A DNA stretch of 64,000 nucleotides from Aeromicrobium sp. Root236. GTDB lineage: Bacteria > Actinomycetota > Actinomycetes > Propionibacteriales > Nocardioidaceae. The notes beneath the pieces are model-generated. The model did not search any database. It was given only the letters and a program-made list of their open reading frames with translations, and was not told the origin of the DNA. A program made the position numbers and the translations under genes. Positions within the stretch are counted from its first letter, which is position 1, and each line of letters opens with the position of its first letter. Below are positions 24,261 through 34,253 of this stretch, piece by piece. The stretch spans positions 988,587 through 1,052,586 of the forward strand of contig NZ_LMIS01000001.1 in assembly GCF_001428805.1 (NCBI RefSeq), read 5' to 3'.

Positions 24261-26549
24261 TCAGGCGAGGGCGGTGGCGAGGTTGTCGCGCAGGGTCGTG
24301 GCGATCGTGGCGTCGAGGGGCTGCCCCGCGCCGTCGACGACGTAGAACACGTCGCGCACCTCGTCGCCGTACGTCGACATGTGCGCCGAGCGGATCGAGA
24401 GTCCCAACGAGGCGATCTGGTCGCACACGGTCCAGACCAGGCCGCGTCGGTCCTGCGCGCGCACCTCCACCAGCGTCGCGGTCTCCGACAACCGGTCGAG
24501 CAGGCGCACGCGCGCGTCAGGGGCGTCAGGGATCGAGGTCAGCTCGAGCCGGCCGGAAAGGTCGAGCTCGCCGGCCATCGCGGGACGCAGGCGGTCGGTC
24601 AGTCGTGCCGCGTCGACATCGGCCCGCGACACCTCCCACAGCGAGACAGCGGCATCGCCCAGCGTGACGGTGCGCGCCGACCGGATGGCCAGACCGGCAA
24701 GTGCCAGGCCTCCAGCGAGGTCGGCCATGACGCCCTGGCGGTCGGAGGTCACGATCGTCAGCAACGAACCGCCCTGGTGGGGCTCGACCGTGAGTGTGAA
24801 GTCGGCCGGTCCCATGGCGCCGTGGTCGGGGATCGGTACGTCTGCGGGCCAGCCCTCGTAGTCCTCGGCCGTCGGCGAGGTGACGGTCTCGTCGAGCACA
24901 CCACGGACCTTCTCGACCAGCCCTTCGGTCAGCCCCTGCCGCCACGGGGACCACGCGGCGGGGCTCGTCGCCTGGGCGTCCGACGCCGTGAGCGCGGCCA
25001 GCAGGTCGAGGAAGTCCTCGGTCTCGACGATCTCCGCGACGTTGGCCGCCGTCGACGGGTCCTCGATGTCCCGGCGGGTCGCGATGGTCGGCAGCAGCAG
25101 GTGCCAGCGCACGAGCTTGCCGACCACCGCCGCGTCGTCGTCGCTGAAGCCCCAGCGACGCGCGATGCGTACGGCCATGGGCTCGCCGACCTCGGAGTGA
25201 TCGCCCTCGGCACCCTTGCCGATGTCGTGCAGCAACGCCGCCACGGCCAGCAGGTCGGGGCGGGCGACGTCGCGCTTGACCTTGGCGGCGTACACGCATG
25301 TCTCGAGGCTGTGCCGGTCGACGGTGAACCGGTGGACCGGCGACGACGAGCCGCGCAGCCGGATCGCGACCCACTCGGGCAGGAGCAGGTCGACGACACC
25401 GGCGAAGTCGAGCTCGTCCCACACGCGTACGAGGCCCTGCCCGGCGCTCAACAGGTCGACCATGAGGCGCGACGACGACGGCGACCACGGGTCGGGCAGC
25501 TCACCCATCGATGCGGCGAGCCGCACCGCTGAGCCCGGGCTCAGCGGCAGCCCAGCCCGCGCGGCTGCGGCTGCGGCCCTGAGCGCGACCTCGGGGTCGG
25601 TCGTCGGGTCCGCCTTGCCGGTCACGATGACCTCGCCGTCGAGGACGCCCACGCCCTCGGCCAGCGGCGTCACGGCAGGACCGGTCGGCGTGATGCTGCG
25701 CTTGGCCGGCGGCGCCAGGGCCTCGTCGATCTTGTGCCACGAGAGTGACGCCAGGTGCGCGATGCGCCGGCCGAGCTGGCGCGCGTGCAGGTCGAGCTCC
25801 TCGGCGCCCATGCCGAGGAAACGAGCGACGTCCGGGATGACCTCGGCGTCGAGGCGCTCGACGCGGCGACCGACGGTCTGGTGGAGCGCATCCCGTACGT
25901 CGAGCAGGTCGGACCGCAGCGACTCGGACTCGCCGTGCGGCACGTCGATCAGCCACGTCGCGACCAGGGCCCGCAGGATCACGCTGTCGCGCAACCCTCC
26001 CCCGGATTCCTTGAGGTCGGGTACGGCCGCGTGGGCGAGCCAGCCTGCACGTTCGATGCGCGCGTTGCGGGCCTCGCGGACCTCCTCGACACGCGTGCGC
26101 GCGTCGCGTCGCCAGTCCGCCAGCACCTGCGAGCGCAACGTCATGACCAGCCCGGAGTCGCCGGCCACCGTACGCGCGTCGAGCATGCCCATCGCAGCCC
26201 GGTGATCGGTCGCCGCCGCCTCGCGCATCTGCACCGTGTCGCGCACCGAGTGGTCGAGCGCGACGCCGTCGTTCCAGAGCGGGTACCAGATCGCCTCGGC
26301 GACCTCGCGTACGACCGACTCATCGACCGACGGGTCGTGGAGCAGCACCACGTCGAGGTCGCTGAACGGCGAGAGCTCGGAGCGGCCGTAGCCGCCGACC
26401 GCGACGAGCGCCAGGCCCGGGCCCTCGCGAGGATCGCTGCCGTCCGCCGGCACTGCCGCCGCGAACAGCTGCCGGAGCCGGCGATCGGCCTCGAGCGCCC
26501 GGTCGCTCCGCTGCTGGGCGAGCGCGGCCTTGTCGAACTCGTGGGTCAC
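24261..26549 (-). CDS. glnD: PII nucleotidyltransferase GlnD
   Basis: 762-aa bifunctional enzyme that modifies and demodifies the PII protein according to nitrogen status; in Actinobacteria the modification is adenylylation. The nucleotidyltransferase site is GGYGRSELSPFSDLDVVLLHD (G-G-x-G-R and D-x-D), the HD hydrolase motif is HDIGKGAEGDHSEVG, and two ACT domains make up the last 200 residues. Start: GTG at 26549, chosen because a TACGAT box ends 7 nt before it and the family begins close to here. The open frame further upstream runs through the glnK terminator and is not coding. Confidence 0.94.
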   Translation of the reverse strand: MTHEFDKAALAQQRSDRALEADRRLRQLFAAAVPADGSDPREGPGLALVAVGGYGRSELSPFSDLDVVLLHDPSVDESVVREVAEAIWYPLWNDGVALDHSVRDTVQMREAAATDHRAAMGMLDARTVAGDSGLVMTLRSQVLADWRRDARTRVEEVREARNARIERAGWLAHAAVPDLKESGGGLRDSVILRALVATWLIDVPHGESESLRSDLLDVRDALHQTVGRRVERLDAEVIPDVARFLGMGAEELDLHARQLGRRIAHLASLSWHKIDEALAPPAKRSITPTGPAVTPLAEGVGVLDGEVIVTGKADPTTDPEVALRAAAAAARAGLPLSPGSAVRLAASMGELPDPWSPSSSRLMVDLLSAGQGLVRVWDELDFAGVVDLLLPEWVAIRLRGSSSPVHRFTVDRHSLETCVYAAKVKRDVARPDLLAVAALLHDIGKGAEGDHSEVGEPMAVRIARRWGFSDDDAAVVGKLVRWHLLLPTIATRRDIEDPSTAANVAEIVETEDFLDLLAALTASDAQATSPAAWSPWRQGLTEGLVEKVRGVLDETVTSPTAEDYEGWPADVPIPDHGAMGPADFTLTVEPHQGGSLLTIVTSDRQGVMADLAGGLALAGLAIRSARTVTLGDAAVSLWEVSRADVDAARLTDRLRPAMAGELDLSGRLELTSIPDAPDARVRLLDRLSETATLVEVRAQDRRGLVWTVCDQIASLGLSIRSAHMSTYGDEVRDVFYVVDGAGQPLDATIATTLRDNLATALA

Positions 26550-26556
26550 GGTGGTG

Positions 26557-26562
26557 ATCGTA
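26557..26562 (-). promoter_or_regulatory. -10 box of leaderless glnD
   Basis: TACGAT on the minus strand ends 7 nt before the GTG of glnD. It lies downstream of the glnK terminator, so glnD can be transcribed on its own. Confidence 0.55.
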
Positions 26563-26603
26563 CGCAGCGTGCCGCGCACCGGCGGCGCCGGACACACAGC
26601 ACA

Positions 26604-26641
26604 GAGCCGCCGCAACACCCGTTGAGGCGTTGCGGCGGCTC
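26604..26641 (-). terminator. Hairpin terminator after glnK
   Basis: GAGCCGCCGCAAC (26604-26616) and GTTGCGGCGGCTC (26629-26641) form a perfect 13-bp stem with a 12-nt loop, 20 bases after the glnK stop. No T run, as is usual for high-GC Actinobacteria. Confidence 0.75.
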
Positions 26642-26660
26642 CGTTGATGGTCGTCAGCCC

Positions 26661-27002
<342 letters not shown>

Positions 27003-27016
27003 TCAGTCTCCCGTTC

Positions 27017-28276
27017 TCAGAGGTGGCCGCTGCCGGAGGTTCCGGCGAGGTCGTAGGCGGTCTCGCCGTGCTGAGCGAAGTCGATGCCTTCAACTTCGTC
27101 CTCTTCGTTGACCCTCCACCCGATCGTGTACTTGATGGCCAACGCAATGATCGTGGTGAGAATACCGGTCCACACGATCGTGAAGCCTGCCGCTCCGGCC
27201 TGGTGACCGAGCGAGCTCCAGCCTCCGCCGTAGAACAGACCGTCGATTCCACCAGGCGCCGACGAGGTCGACAGGAAGCCGATCAGCACGGTGCCGACGA
27301 TGCCGCCGACGAGGTGGACGCCCACGACGTCGAGCGAATCATCGAGGCCGAACTTGAACTTGAGGCCGACCGCGTATGCGCACGCCCCACCAGCGACCAC
27401 GCCGATGAGGATGGCACCCGTGATGCTGACCGCACCACACGACGGCGTGATCGCGACCAGACCGGCGACGATGCCGGATGCAGCGCCGAGCGACGTGGCC
27501 TTGCCGTGGAGGATGCGCTCCACCACGAGCCATGCGAGCAGCGCCGCCATCGTGGCCACGGTCGTGTTGGCGAAGGTGACCCCGGTCTCGGACATGAACT
27601 GGGCGATGTCCTTCTTGCCACCGTCACCGGCGACGAACACGATCGAGCCGACGTTGAAGCCGTACCAGCCGAACCACAGGAGGCCTGCACCGATCATCGT
27701 GAGCGTCAGGTTGTGCGGCTTCATCTGCTCCTTGGGCCAGCCGACGCGTCGGCCGATGACCAGGGCCAGGATGCCGCCTGCAACACCGGCGTTGATGTGC
27801 ACGACGGTGCCGCCTGCGTAGTCCTGCGCCTTCAGGTGCTCGGAGATCCAGCCGCCGCCCCAGACCATGTGGGCGATCGGGAAGTAGCAGAGCGTGACCC
27901 AGATCGGCAGGAAGACGATCCACGAGGAGAGCTTGACGCGGTCGGCAATGGCACCCGAGATCAGCGCGGCAGTGATGACAGCGAAGGTCAGCTGGAACAT
28001 CACGGCGATGTAGGACTCCCACCCGACGCCGTCGAGTCCCCAGAGCGTGAAGGGGTTGGCGAACAGCTTGCCGTCACCGGTCTTGGCGAACGACTCGGAC
28101 CAGCCCCACAAGACGTACACGATGCCGACAACGGCCATCGAGATGTAGGACATCATCATCATGTTGAGCACGGACTTCGAGCGGGACATGCCGCCGTAGA
28201 AGAGGGCGAGCGCTGGCGTGGTCATCATCAGCACGAGTGCTGTTGCCACGATCATCCAGGCGTAATAGCCGTCCAT
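27017..28276 (-). CDS. amtB: Ammonium transporter Amt
   Basis: 419-aa ammonium channel with 11 membrane segments. Signature stretches: ALFYGGMSRSKSVLNMMM, HMVWGGGWI, AGGTVVHINAGVAGG (the D/H pore region) and GVHLVGGIVGTVLIG. The start MDGYYAWMIV at 28276 follows a GGAGG site; upstream in-frame codons do not fit the family. First gene of amtB-glnK. Confidence 0.96.
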   Translation of the reverse strand: MDGYYAWMIVATALVLMMTTPALALFYGGMSRSKSVLNMMMMSYISMAVVGIVYVLWGWSESFAKTGDGKLFANPFTLWGLDGVGWESYIAVMFQLTFAVITAALISGAIADRVKLSSWIVFLPIWVTLCYFPIAHMVWGGGWISEHLKAQDYAGGTVVHINAGVAGGILALVIGRRVGWPKEQMKPHNLTLTMIGAGLLWFGWYGFNVGSIVFVAGDGGKKDIAQFMSETGVTFANTTVATMAALLAWLVVERILHGKATSLGAASGIVAGLVAITPSCGAVSITGAILIGVVAGGACAYAVGLKFKFGLDDSLDVVGVHLVGGIVGTVLIGFLSTSSAPGGIDGLFYGGGWSSLGHQAGAAGFTIVWTGILTTIIALAIKYTIGWRVNEEDEVEGIDFAQHGETAYDLAGTSGSGHL

Positions 28277-28400
28277 TAGGCCTCCGAATTTCGGTAGTTT
28301 TCGGCACACGAGTGGGCGCCATTAGGGCACCACTGTGGAGGTGAACGGTTTCAGCGCAAGAGCCTCAACGTTGCGCGGAGATGACATGTGCATCCCGTTT

Positions 28401-28416
28401 GTTAAGAACAGGTAAC
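28401..28416 (-). promoter_or_regulatory. Possible nitrogen-regulator site upstream of amtB
   Basis: On the minus strand GTTAC, six bases and TTAAC form half of a GlnR-type box (GTNAC-N6-GAAAC). The 16-mer is also an inverted repeat GTTA/TAAC. It lies about 125 bp before the amtB start. The second half of the box is poor, so this is a weak call. The gap 28277-28452 holds nothing else I can name. Confidence 0.35.
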
Positions 28417-28452
28417 GGCGAGCGCACAGCCGCCCGAAAAGACGCGTGCGCG

Positions 28453-29586
28453 CTACGACAGCAGTGCGTCGACGAACTCTTCGGCGTCGAAGGGCGCCAG
28501 GTCGTCCGCTCCCTCGCCGAGCCCGACGAACTTGACCGGCACGCCGAGCTCGCGCTGCACCGCGATCACGATGCCGCCCTTGGCGGTGCCGTCGAGCTTG
28601 GTCAGCACGATGCCGGTGACGTCGACGACCTCGCCGAAGACGCGCGCCTGTGTCAGGCCGTTCTGCCCTGTGGTGGCGTCGATGACGAGCAGCACCTCGG
28701 TCACGGGCGCCTGCTTCTCGATGACGCGCTTGACCTTGCCGAGCTCGTCCATGAGCCCGGTCTTGGTGTGCAGCCGCCCGGCGGTGTCGACCAGCACGAC
28801 GTCGAGGCCGTCGTTGATGCCACGCTGCACGGCCTCGAACCCGACGCTCGCCGGGTCGCCACCCTCAGGGCCGCGCACGGTGGGCACGCCGACCCGCTCG
28901 CCCCAGGTCTGCAGCTGGTCTGCGGCGGCGGCGCGGAACGTGTCAGCGGCACCGAGCACGACGGTCTTGTCCTCGGCGACCAGGACGCGGGCCAGCCGGC
29001 CGACGGTCGTCGTCTTGCCGGTGCCGTTGACGCCCACGACCAGCACGACGCCGGGCTTGCCGTCCGCGCCGGTGGTCACGAGCGTACGGTCGAACGTCGG
29101 GTTGATCAGACCGACCAGCTCCTCACGCAACGCGGCCTTGGCGGCAGCAGGATCGTCGATGCCCTCGACCCGTACGCGCGTCTTGAGGTTGGCGACGAGC
29201 TCGTCGGTCGCGGTGACACCGACGTCAGCGGCGAGCAACGTGTCCTCGAGCTCCTCCCACGCGTCGTCGTCGAGCGTCGACCGGCTGAGCACGGCCAGCA
29301 GCCCCTTGCCGAGCGAGCCCTGCGAGCGGGCGAGCCGGGCGCGCAGGCGTACGAGACGGCCCTGCGGCGCCTCGGGGCGCTCGATCGTCGAGACCGTCGC
29401 GGCCGGCTCCTCGTCGTCGAGGTGCGGCTCGGGATGCTCCGGGTGCTGGATGACCTCTTCGGTGACGCGGTCGAGCTCCGACGGAGGCGGCAGCTCCTTG
29501 CGGCCACGGCCGACGACGAGCGCGATGCCGGCGCCGAGCACGACGACGACGCCAAGGATGATCAGGAGCAGCACAGTCAGGGTCAC
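28453..29586 (-). CDS. ftsY: Signal recognition particle receptor FtsY
   Basis: 377-aa SRP receptor GTPase. Unlike the E. coli protein, it begins with a membrane helix (residues 3-26, LTVLLLIILGVVVVLGAGIA), then an acidic linker (about 40-75), an NG domain with GVNGTGKTT (185-193), VDTAGRLHTK and TKLDGTAKGG. Start GTG at 29586, fixed by a TAGGAT box ending 6 nt before it. Confidence 0.96.
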   Translation of the reverse strand: MTLTVLLLIILGVVVVLGAGIALVVGRGRKELPPPSELDRVTEEVIQHPEHPEPHLDDEEPAATVSTIERPEAPQGRLVRLRARLARSQGSLGKGLLAVLSRSTLDDDAWEELEDTLLAADVGVTATDELVANLKTRVRVEGIDDPAAAKAALREELVGLINPTFDRTLVTTGADGKPGVVLVVGVNGTGKTTTVGRLARVLVAEDKTVVLGAADTFRAAAADQLQTWGERVGVPTVRGPEGGDPASVGFEAVQRGINDGLDVVLVDTAGRLHTKTGLMDELGKVKRVIEKQAPVTEVLLVIDATTGQNGLTQARVFGEVVDVTGIVLTKLDGTAKGGIVIAVQRELGVPVKFVGLGEGADDLAPFDAEEFVDALLS

Positions 29587-29592
29587 GCCCTG

Positions 29593-29598
29593 ATCCTA
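29593..29598 (-). promoter_or_regulatory. -10 box of leaderless ftsY
   Basis: TAGGAT on the minus strand ends 6 nt before the GTG of ftsY. Confidence 0.6.
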
Positions 29599-29635
29599 TG
29601 CACCCGCTCGCGCCAGTGCAGTGACCGCTGCGACG

Positions 29636-30193
29636 TCAGAGGAACTCGTTGGGGTCGAACTCGTCGATCGGGATGATGCGGATGCGTGGCAGCCGGTCGT
29701 TGAACGCCTTGACGTCGTACTCGAGGTCGTGGAACTCCAGGCCGCGCTCGAACAGCGGGACGAAGCCGGCGTTGCGGAACTCGCGGAACGCGAGCAGCGC
29801 CGTACGCCGGTCGGTGCCGACCAGCGGCTCGAGCTGCTCGATGAAGTCGCCGTCGTTGCTGGCCAGCATGACGTCGGCGTCGCGGCGCGACAGCTCGGCG
29901 AGGGTGCGCTGGATCGCGATGTCGACGACCTTGTCGTCAGCCTCGCCCGACAGCGCGATCGGGCGGAACCCGATCGCGGTGAGCGCCTGCACGAACGGCA
30001 TCGGGAGCTCGCCGTTGGCAGCGAGGAAGAACAGGCCGGTCGCCGGCTGCGCCCACGTGTCCTCGGCGAACTGCAGGAGCCGGTCCCAGCGCGGGCGTTC
30101 GTGCGGGTTGGGCCGGCGGCCGAGGATCGACTGCCCCAGGGTCGCGTCGATGTTCTCGCCGTCGACGAGGACGTACGTGGTGCGGTCGCTCAT
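29636..30193 (-). CDS. NYN domain protein (putative RNase)
   Basis: 185-aa protein of the NYN/LabA-type PIN-like nuclease family. Conserved acidic motifs: VLVDGENID at the start, EADDKVVDIAIQ in the middle and ASNDGDFIEQ. These make up the metal site of a PIN-like ribonuclease, but the target is unknown. A TAGGGT box ends 6 nt before the ATG. It sits between ftsY and the thioesterase, where such a gene is often seen in related genomes. Confidence 0.85.
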   Translation of the reverse strand: MSDRTTYVLVDGENIDATLGQSILGRRPNPHERPRWDRLLQFAEDTWAQPATGLFFLAANGELPMPFVQALTAIGFRPIALSGEADDKVVDIAIQRTLAELSRRDADVMLASNDGDFIEQLEPLVGTDRRTALLAFREFRNAGFVPLFERGLEFHDLEYDVKAFNDRLPRIRIIPIDEFDPNEFL

Positions 30194-30199
30194 GCTCGG

Positions 30200-30205
30200 A
30201 CCCTA
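30200..30205 (-). promoter_or_regulatory. -10 box of the leaderless NYN gene
   Basis: TAGGGT on the minus strand ends 6 nt before the ATG at 30193. Confidence 0.6.
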
Positions 30206-30209
30206 CGCC

Positions 30210-30650
30210 TCAGGAGTCGCCGGCGATGACCAGTGGCGTGACCGCGGCGCGGATCGACTCGGGGATCGGCGTGACCTTGCGGGTCGTCGCGTCGACGTAG
30301 ACGTGGACGAAGCGGCCGATCGCCGCGGGCTCGTCGCTGTCGCCCTGGAACAGGCCGATGCGGTAGACGATGCTCGACGTGCCGAGCTTCGTCACGGCGA
30401 GGCCGGCCTGGACGTCGCCGGGGAAGCCCAGCTCGCGCAGGAACTCACACTGAGTCTCGGCGACCAGGCCGACCGCGTCGAGCCTGCGGATGTCGGTGCC
30501 GGTCGCGTCGATCAGGAAGCCGTTGACCGCCGTGTCGAAGAACGAGTAGTAGACGACGTTGTTGACGTGACCATAGACGTCCTCGTCGGCCCACCGCGTC
30601 GTGATGGTGCGCAGGACGCTGAAGTCCGTACGCAGCCGCACCTCGCTCAA
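30210..30650 (-). CDS. Acyl-CoA thioesterase, hotdog fold
   Basis: 146-aa single hotdog domain of the 4HBT/YbgC type. The motif RWADEDVYGHVNNVVYYSFF contains the Asp and the GHVNN turn of the active site. It hydrolyses acyl-CoA esters; the chain specificity is unknown. The start is an unusual TTG at 30650 inside the smc stop (TTGA), so translation depends on coupling to smc. Confidence 0.9.
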   Translation of the reverse strand: MSEVRLRTDFSVLRTITTRWADEDVYGHVNNVVYYSFFDTAVNGFLIDATGTDIRRLDAVGLVAETQCEFLRELGFPGDVQAGLAVTKLGTSSIVYRIGLFQGDSDEPAAIGRFVHVYVDATTRKVTPIPESIRAAVTPLVIAGDS

Positions 30651-33600
30651 GAGGCGGTCTCTTCCTCGCGCAGGCGCTGGCTGATGACCGCCGAGACGCC
30701 GTCGCCCCGCATCGAGACGCCGTAGAGCGCGTCCGCGACCTCCATCGTGCGCTTCTGGTGCGTGATGACGATGAGCTGGGAGTTGGCGCGCAGCTCCTCG
30801 TAGAGGTCGAGCAACCGGCCGAGGTTGGCGTCGTCGAGCGCGGCCTCGACCTCGTCGAGGATGTAGAACGGGCTGGGGCGCGCCTTGAACAGCGCGACGA
30901 GGAACGCGACCGCGACCAGGGACCGCTCGCCGCCGGACAGCAGCGACAGCCGCTTGACCTTCTTGCCGGGCGGGCGGGCCTCGACGTCGATGCCGGTCGT
31001 CAGCATGTTCTGCGGATCGGTGAGGATCAGCGAGCCCTCGCCGCCAGGGAAGAGCCGGGAGAACACGTCCTGGAACTCGCGCTCCACGTCGTACCAGGCC
31101 TCTGTGAAGACCTGCTCGACCTTGGCGTCGACCTCCTCGACGATCTCGAGCAGGTCCTGCCGGGTCTTGCGCAGGTCGTCGAGCTGCTCGGACAGGAACT
31201 GGTGGCGCTCCTCGAGCGCGGTGAACTCCTCGAGAGCCAGCGGGTTGACCTTGCCGAGCATCGCCATCGACCGCTCCGCGTTGCGCAGGCGCTTGACCTG
31301 GGCCTCGCGCTCGTACGGGATCGGCTCCGCGGGCAACGAGTCGTCCTCGCCCTCCACGGTGATGGGCGGCACGAGCTGGTCCGGCCCGTAGTCGGCGACC
31401 AGGGTCTCGACCTCGAGGCCGAGCTCCTCGAGCGCGCGGCCTTCGAGCCCTTCGAGTCGCAATCGCATCTCGGCGCGTGCCATCTCGTCCTTGTGCACCG
31501 AGTCGGTGAGGCCGTCGAGCTCGGCGATCTGCTCGCGCAGCTGCACACGAACGGTGCGGAGGGTTTCCTCACGACCGGTGCGGGAGGCCTCGATCTCGGC
31601 GCGCAGTGCGGCGGCCTGTGCGATCGACTGCTCCAGACGCGCCAGCACCTGGTCGCTCGCGAGGATCACCGCCTTGGCGGTCTCGGCCTCACGGAGCTGC
31701 CGTTCACGCCGTTCCTTGGCCTTGACTCTCGCCTCGCGCTCGGCCTCGGCGGCCTCGAACAACGCGGTGACCTGACCCTCGAGCGCCCTGGCGCGCTCTT
31801 CGTTCGTACGCAGGGCGAGTCGGGCGTCGGTCTCGGCCCGGCGGGCGCCCGATGCCTTGTCGGCCAACTCCTCGAGCAGCGCCGTGTCGGGCTCCTCCTC
31901 TGGCGCGGCCTCGGCCTGGGCGAGCCGGTCCTCGAGCTCGGCGAGTCCGGACAGGTCACCGGCCTGCGACTCCTCGGCCTTGGCGATCGCGGCGGCCAGC
32001 CGGTCTGCCTCACCGCGTGCGGCACGAGCGGTGGCGCCGAGGTGGCCGAGGTTCTCGGCGACGGCGGCCATCGTGGCATCGGACTCGTGCAGCCGGCCGA
32101 GGGCGGCGTCGACGCGCTCCTGGGCGACGACGCGCTTGGCGTCGGCGGCCTCGTGCTCGAACCTCAGTCGTTCGAGCGTGTGCTGGGCGCGCTCGAGGTC
32201 GTTCTCGGCCTGCGTGATCGCAGCCTGGACCTCGATCAGGCTCTGCTTGGACGTCGATCCGCCTGCGGCGAAGTGCGCGCCGAGGACGTCGCCGTCGCGG
32301 GTCACGGCCGTGACGTCAGGTGCGTGCCGGATCAGCTCCTGGGCCTGCTCGAGGCTGTCCACGACGGCGACCTTGAAGAGCAGACGGCGCAGCGCACCCT
32401 GAAGCGGTGCGGGTCCGTCGACGGTGTCGATCGCGTAGGTCGCGTAGTCGGGCAGCCCGGGCCACGTCGAGTCGTCGACCTCGCCGCCGCCGAGCAGCAT
32501 GCCGGCGCGGCCGAGGTCCTCGGACTTGAGCTTCTCCATCGCCGAGACGGCGGTGTCGAGGTGGTCGACGGCGACCGCGTCGGCGGCCGATCCCAGTGCC
32601 GAGGCGATCGCGGTCTCGAACCCCGCGCGTACGGTCAACAGTGCGGCGACCGAGCCCAGCAAGCCGCTGATCTCGTCGGTCGCCGCGAGCAGAGCGCCGG
32701 CGCCGTCCTTGCGGGCCAGGCCGAGCTCGAGGGCCTCCTTGCGGGCAGCGAACGCGGCTTGCTGGCGCTCGGCCTCCTGGGTCTGGGTCGACAACGAGGC
32801 GAGGTGCTCGGTGATCTCGGCGAGCCCGTCCTCGGCTGCCTCGAGCTCCTCGTCGAGCCCGGACTCCCCTGCGTTGAGCCCGGCGATCTGGTTCTCGAGG
32901 TTGGTGAACTCGCGGTGCGCCTCGACGGCGCGGTTCTCGGCCTCTTCACGCGCGGCGGTGAGCCGGCCGATCTCCTCGCCGGCGGCCGTCGCGCGGCTCT
33001 TGAGCGCGTTGACCTGGCCGTGCAGGCGGGCGAGACCCTCGCGCTGGTCGGCCGCGGCGCGCAGGAGGCCGGCGACCCGGCGCTCCTCGGCGGTGTAGGC
33101 GGCCTCGGCCTCGTTGCGCTCGGCGATGACGGCCTCGAGCGCCTCGGTCGCCTGGGTCACGCCGGCGCTGAGCTGCTCGAGCTGCTCCTGGGCCCGGCGA
33201 GCGTCTGCCTCGAGCTCCTCGGGCTCCCGGCCGACCCGACGGTCCTCCGCCTCGACGGCGGCAAGGCGTACGCGCTCGTTGGCCAGGCCAGCCGTGCCGC
33301 GGATGCGTTCACGCAGGCCGGAGAGGCTGTACCAGGTCTCCTGGGCCGCGGACAGGCGCGGCGAGTCCTCGCGGAGCTGGTCCTCGAGCTCGGTCTCCTG
33401 CTCGCGGGCGGCGGCAATCGCCTGCTCGACGGCCTGGCGGCGCTCCTTGAGCGCGGTCTCGTCGGCGAGCTCCTCGGCGATCACCGAGCGGGCGCTGACG
33501 ATGTCGTCGGCGAGGATGCGCGCCCGCGCGTCACGGACCTCGGCCTGGATCACGGCAGCGCGACGGGCGACTTCGGCCTGCCGGCCCAAGGGCTTGAGCT

Positions 33601-34201
33601 GACGGCGCAGCTCGGTCAGCACGTCGTTGAGCCGGGTCAGGTTGCCCTGGGTCGCGTCGAGCTTGCGGAGCGCCTTCTCCTTGCGCTTGCGGTGCTTGAG
33701 GACGCCCGCAGCCTCTTCGATGAAGCCGCGGCGCTCCTCGGGGGTCGCGCGCAGGACACCGTCGAGCTGGCCCTGACCGACGATCACGTGCATCTCGCGG
33801 CCGATGCCGGAGTCGCTCAACAGCTCCTGGACGTCGAGGAGCCGGCAGGTGTTGCCGTTGATGGCGTACTCGGAGCCGCCGTTGCGGAACATCGTCCGCG
33901 AGATCGTGACCTCGGTGTACTCGATCGGGAGCGCACCGTCGGTGTTGTCGATCGTGAGGACGACCTCAGCGCGACCCAGGGGCGGACGGCCGGACGTGCC
34001 GGCGAAGATGACGTCCTCCATCTTGCCGCCGCGCAGCGACTTGGCGCCCTGCTCGCCCATGACCCACGACAGGGCGTCGACGACGTTGGACTTGCCTGAT
34101 CCGTTGGGCCCGACGACACACGTGATGCCGGGCTCCAGCTGGAGAGTCGTCGAGGACGCAAAGGACTTGAACCCACGCAACGTGAGGCTCTTGAGGTACA
34201 A
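30647..34201 (-). CDS. smc: Chromosome segregation ATPase SMC
   Basis: 1184-aa SMC. The N-terminal ATPase half has GPNGSGKSN (31-39). Two long coiled coils flank a hinge in the middle of the chain (SLLGSVAALLTV to AVSAMEKLKSEDLG). The C-terminal half has LSGGERSLVAVAFL (signature) and YILDEVEAALDDAN (Walker B). It organises and segregates the chromosome with ScpA/ScpB, which are encoded elsewhere. Start TTG at 34201; a TAGGAG box six bases upstream may be its -10. No rnc or mutM, its usual upstream neighbours, is present; a 66-aa gene and PTS genes are there instead. Confidence 0.97.
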   Translation of the reverse strand: MYLKSLTLRGFKSFASSTTLQLEPGITCVVGPNGSGKSNVVDALSWVMGEQGAKSLRGGKMEDVIFAGTSGRPPLGRAEVVLTIDNTDGALPIEYTEVTISRTMFRNGGSEYAINGNTCRLLDVQELLSDSGIGREMHVIVGQGQLDGVLRATPEERRGFIEEAAGVLKHRKRKEKALRKLDATQGNLTRLNDVLTELRRQLKPLGRQAEVARRAAVIQAEVRDARARILADDIVSARSVIAEELADETALKERRQAVEQAIAAAREQETELEDQLREDSPRLSAAQETWYSLSGLRERIRGTAGLANERVRLAAVEAEDRRVGREPEELEADARRAQEQLEQLSAGVTQATEALEAVIAERNEAEAAYTAEERRVAGLLRAAADQREGLARLHGQVNALKSRATAAGEEIGRLTAAREEAENRAVEAHREFTNLENQIAGLNAGESGLDEELEAAEDGLAEITEHLASLSTQTQEAERQQAAFAARKEALELGLARKDGAGALLAATDEISGLLGSVAALLTVRAGFETAIASALGSAADAVAVDHLDTAVSAMEKLKSEDLGRAGMLLGGGEVDDSTWPGLPDYATYAIDTVDGPAPLQGALRRLLFKVAVVDSLEQAQELIRHAPDVTAVTRDGDVLGAHFAAGGSTSKQSLIEVQAAITQAENDLERAQHTLERLRFEHEAADAKRVVAQERVDAALGRLHESDATMAAVAENLGHLGATARAARGEADRLAAAIAKAEESQAGDLSGLAELEDRLAQAEAAPEEEPDTALLEELADKASGARRAETDARLALRTNEERARALEGQVTALFEAAEAEREARVKAKERRERQLREAETAKAVILASDQVLARLEQSIAQAAALRAEIEASRTGREETLRTVRVQLREQIAELDGLTDSVHKDEMARAEMRLRLEGLEGRALEELGLEVETLVADYGPDQLVPPITVEGEDDSLPAEPIPYEREAQVKRLRNAERSMAMLGKVNPLALEEFTALEERHQFLSEQLDDLRKTRQDLLEIVEEVDAKVEQVFTEAWYDVEREFQDVFSRLFPGGEGSLILTDPQNMLTTGIDVEARPPGKKVKRLSLLSGGERSLVAVAFLVALFKARPSPFYILDEVEAALDDANLGRLLDLYEELRANSQLIVITHQKRTMEVADALYGVSMRGDGVSAVISQRLREEETAS

Positions 34202-34253
34202 CGCTGACTCCTACGACGACGACCGGTTGGGGTCAGACTAGACCGCTGGGACT

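Noticed and set aside
30758..34099. Long open frame of over 1100 codons antisense to smc
   Set aside because: Third-position GC bias makes antisense frames open. The translation has no family motif, while the minus strand encodes a complete SMC.
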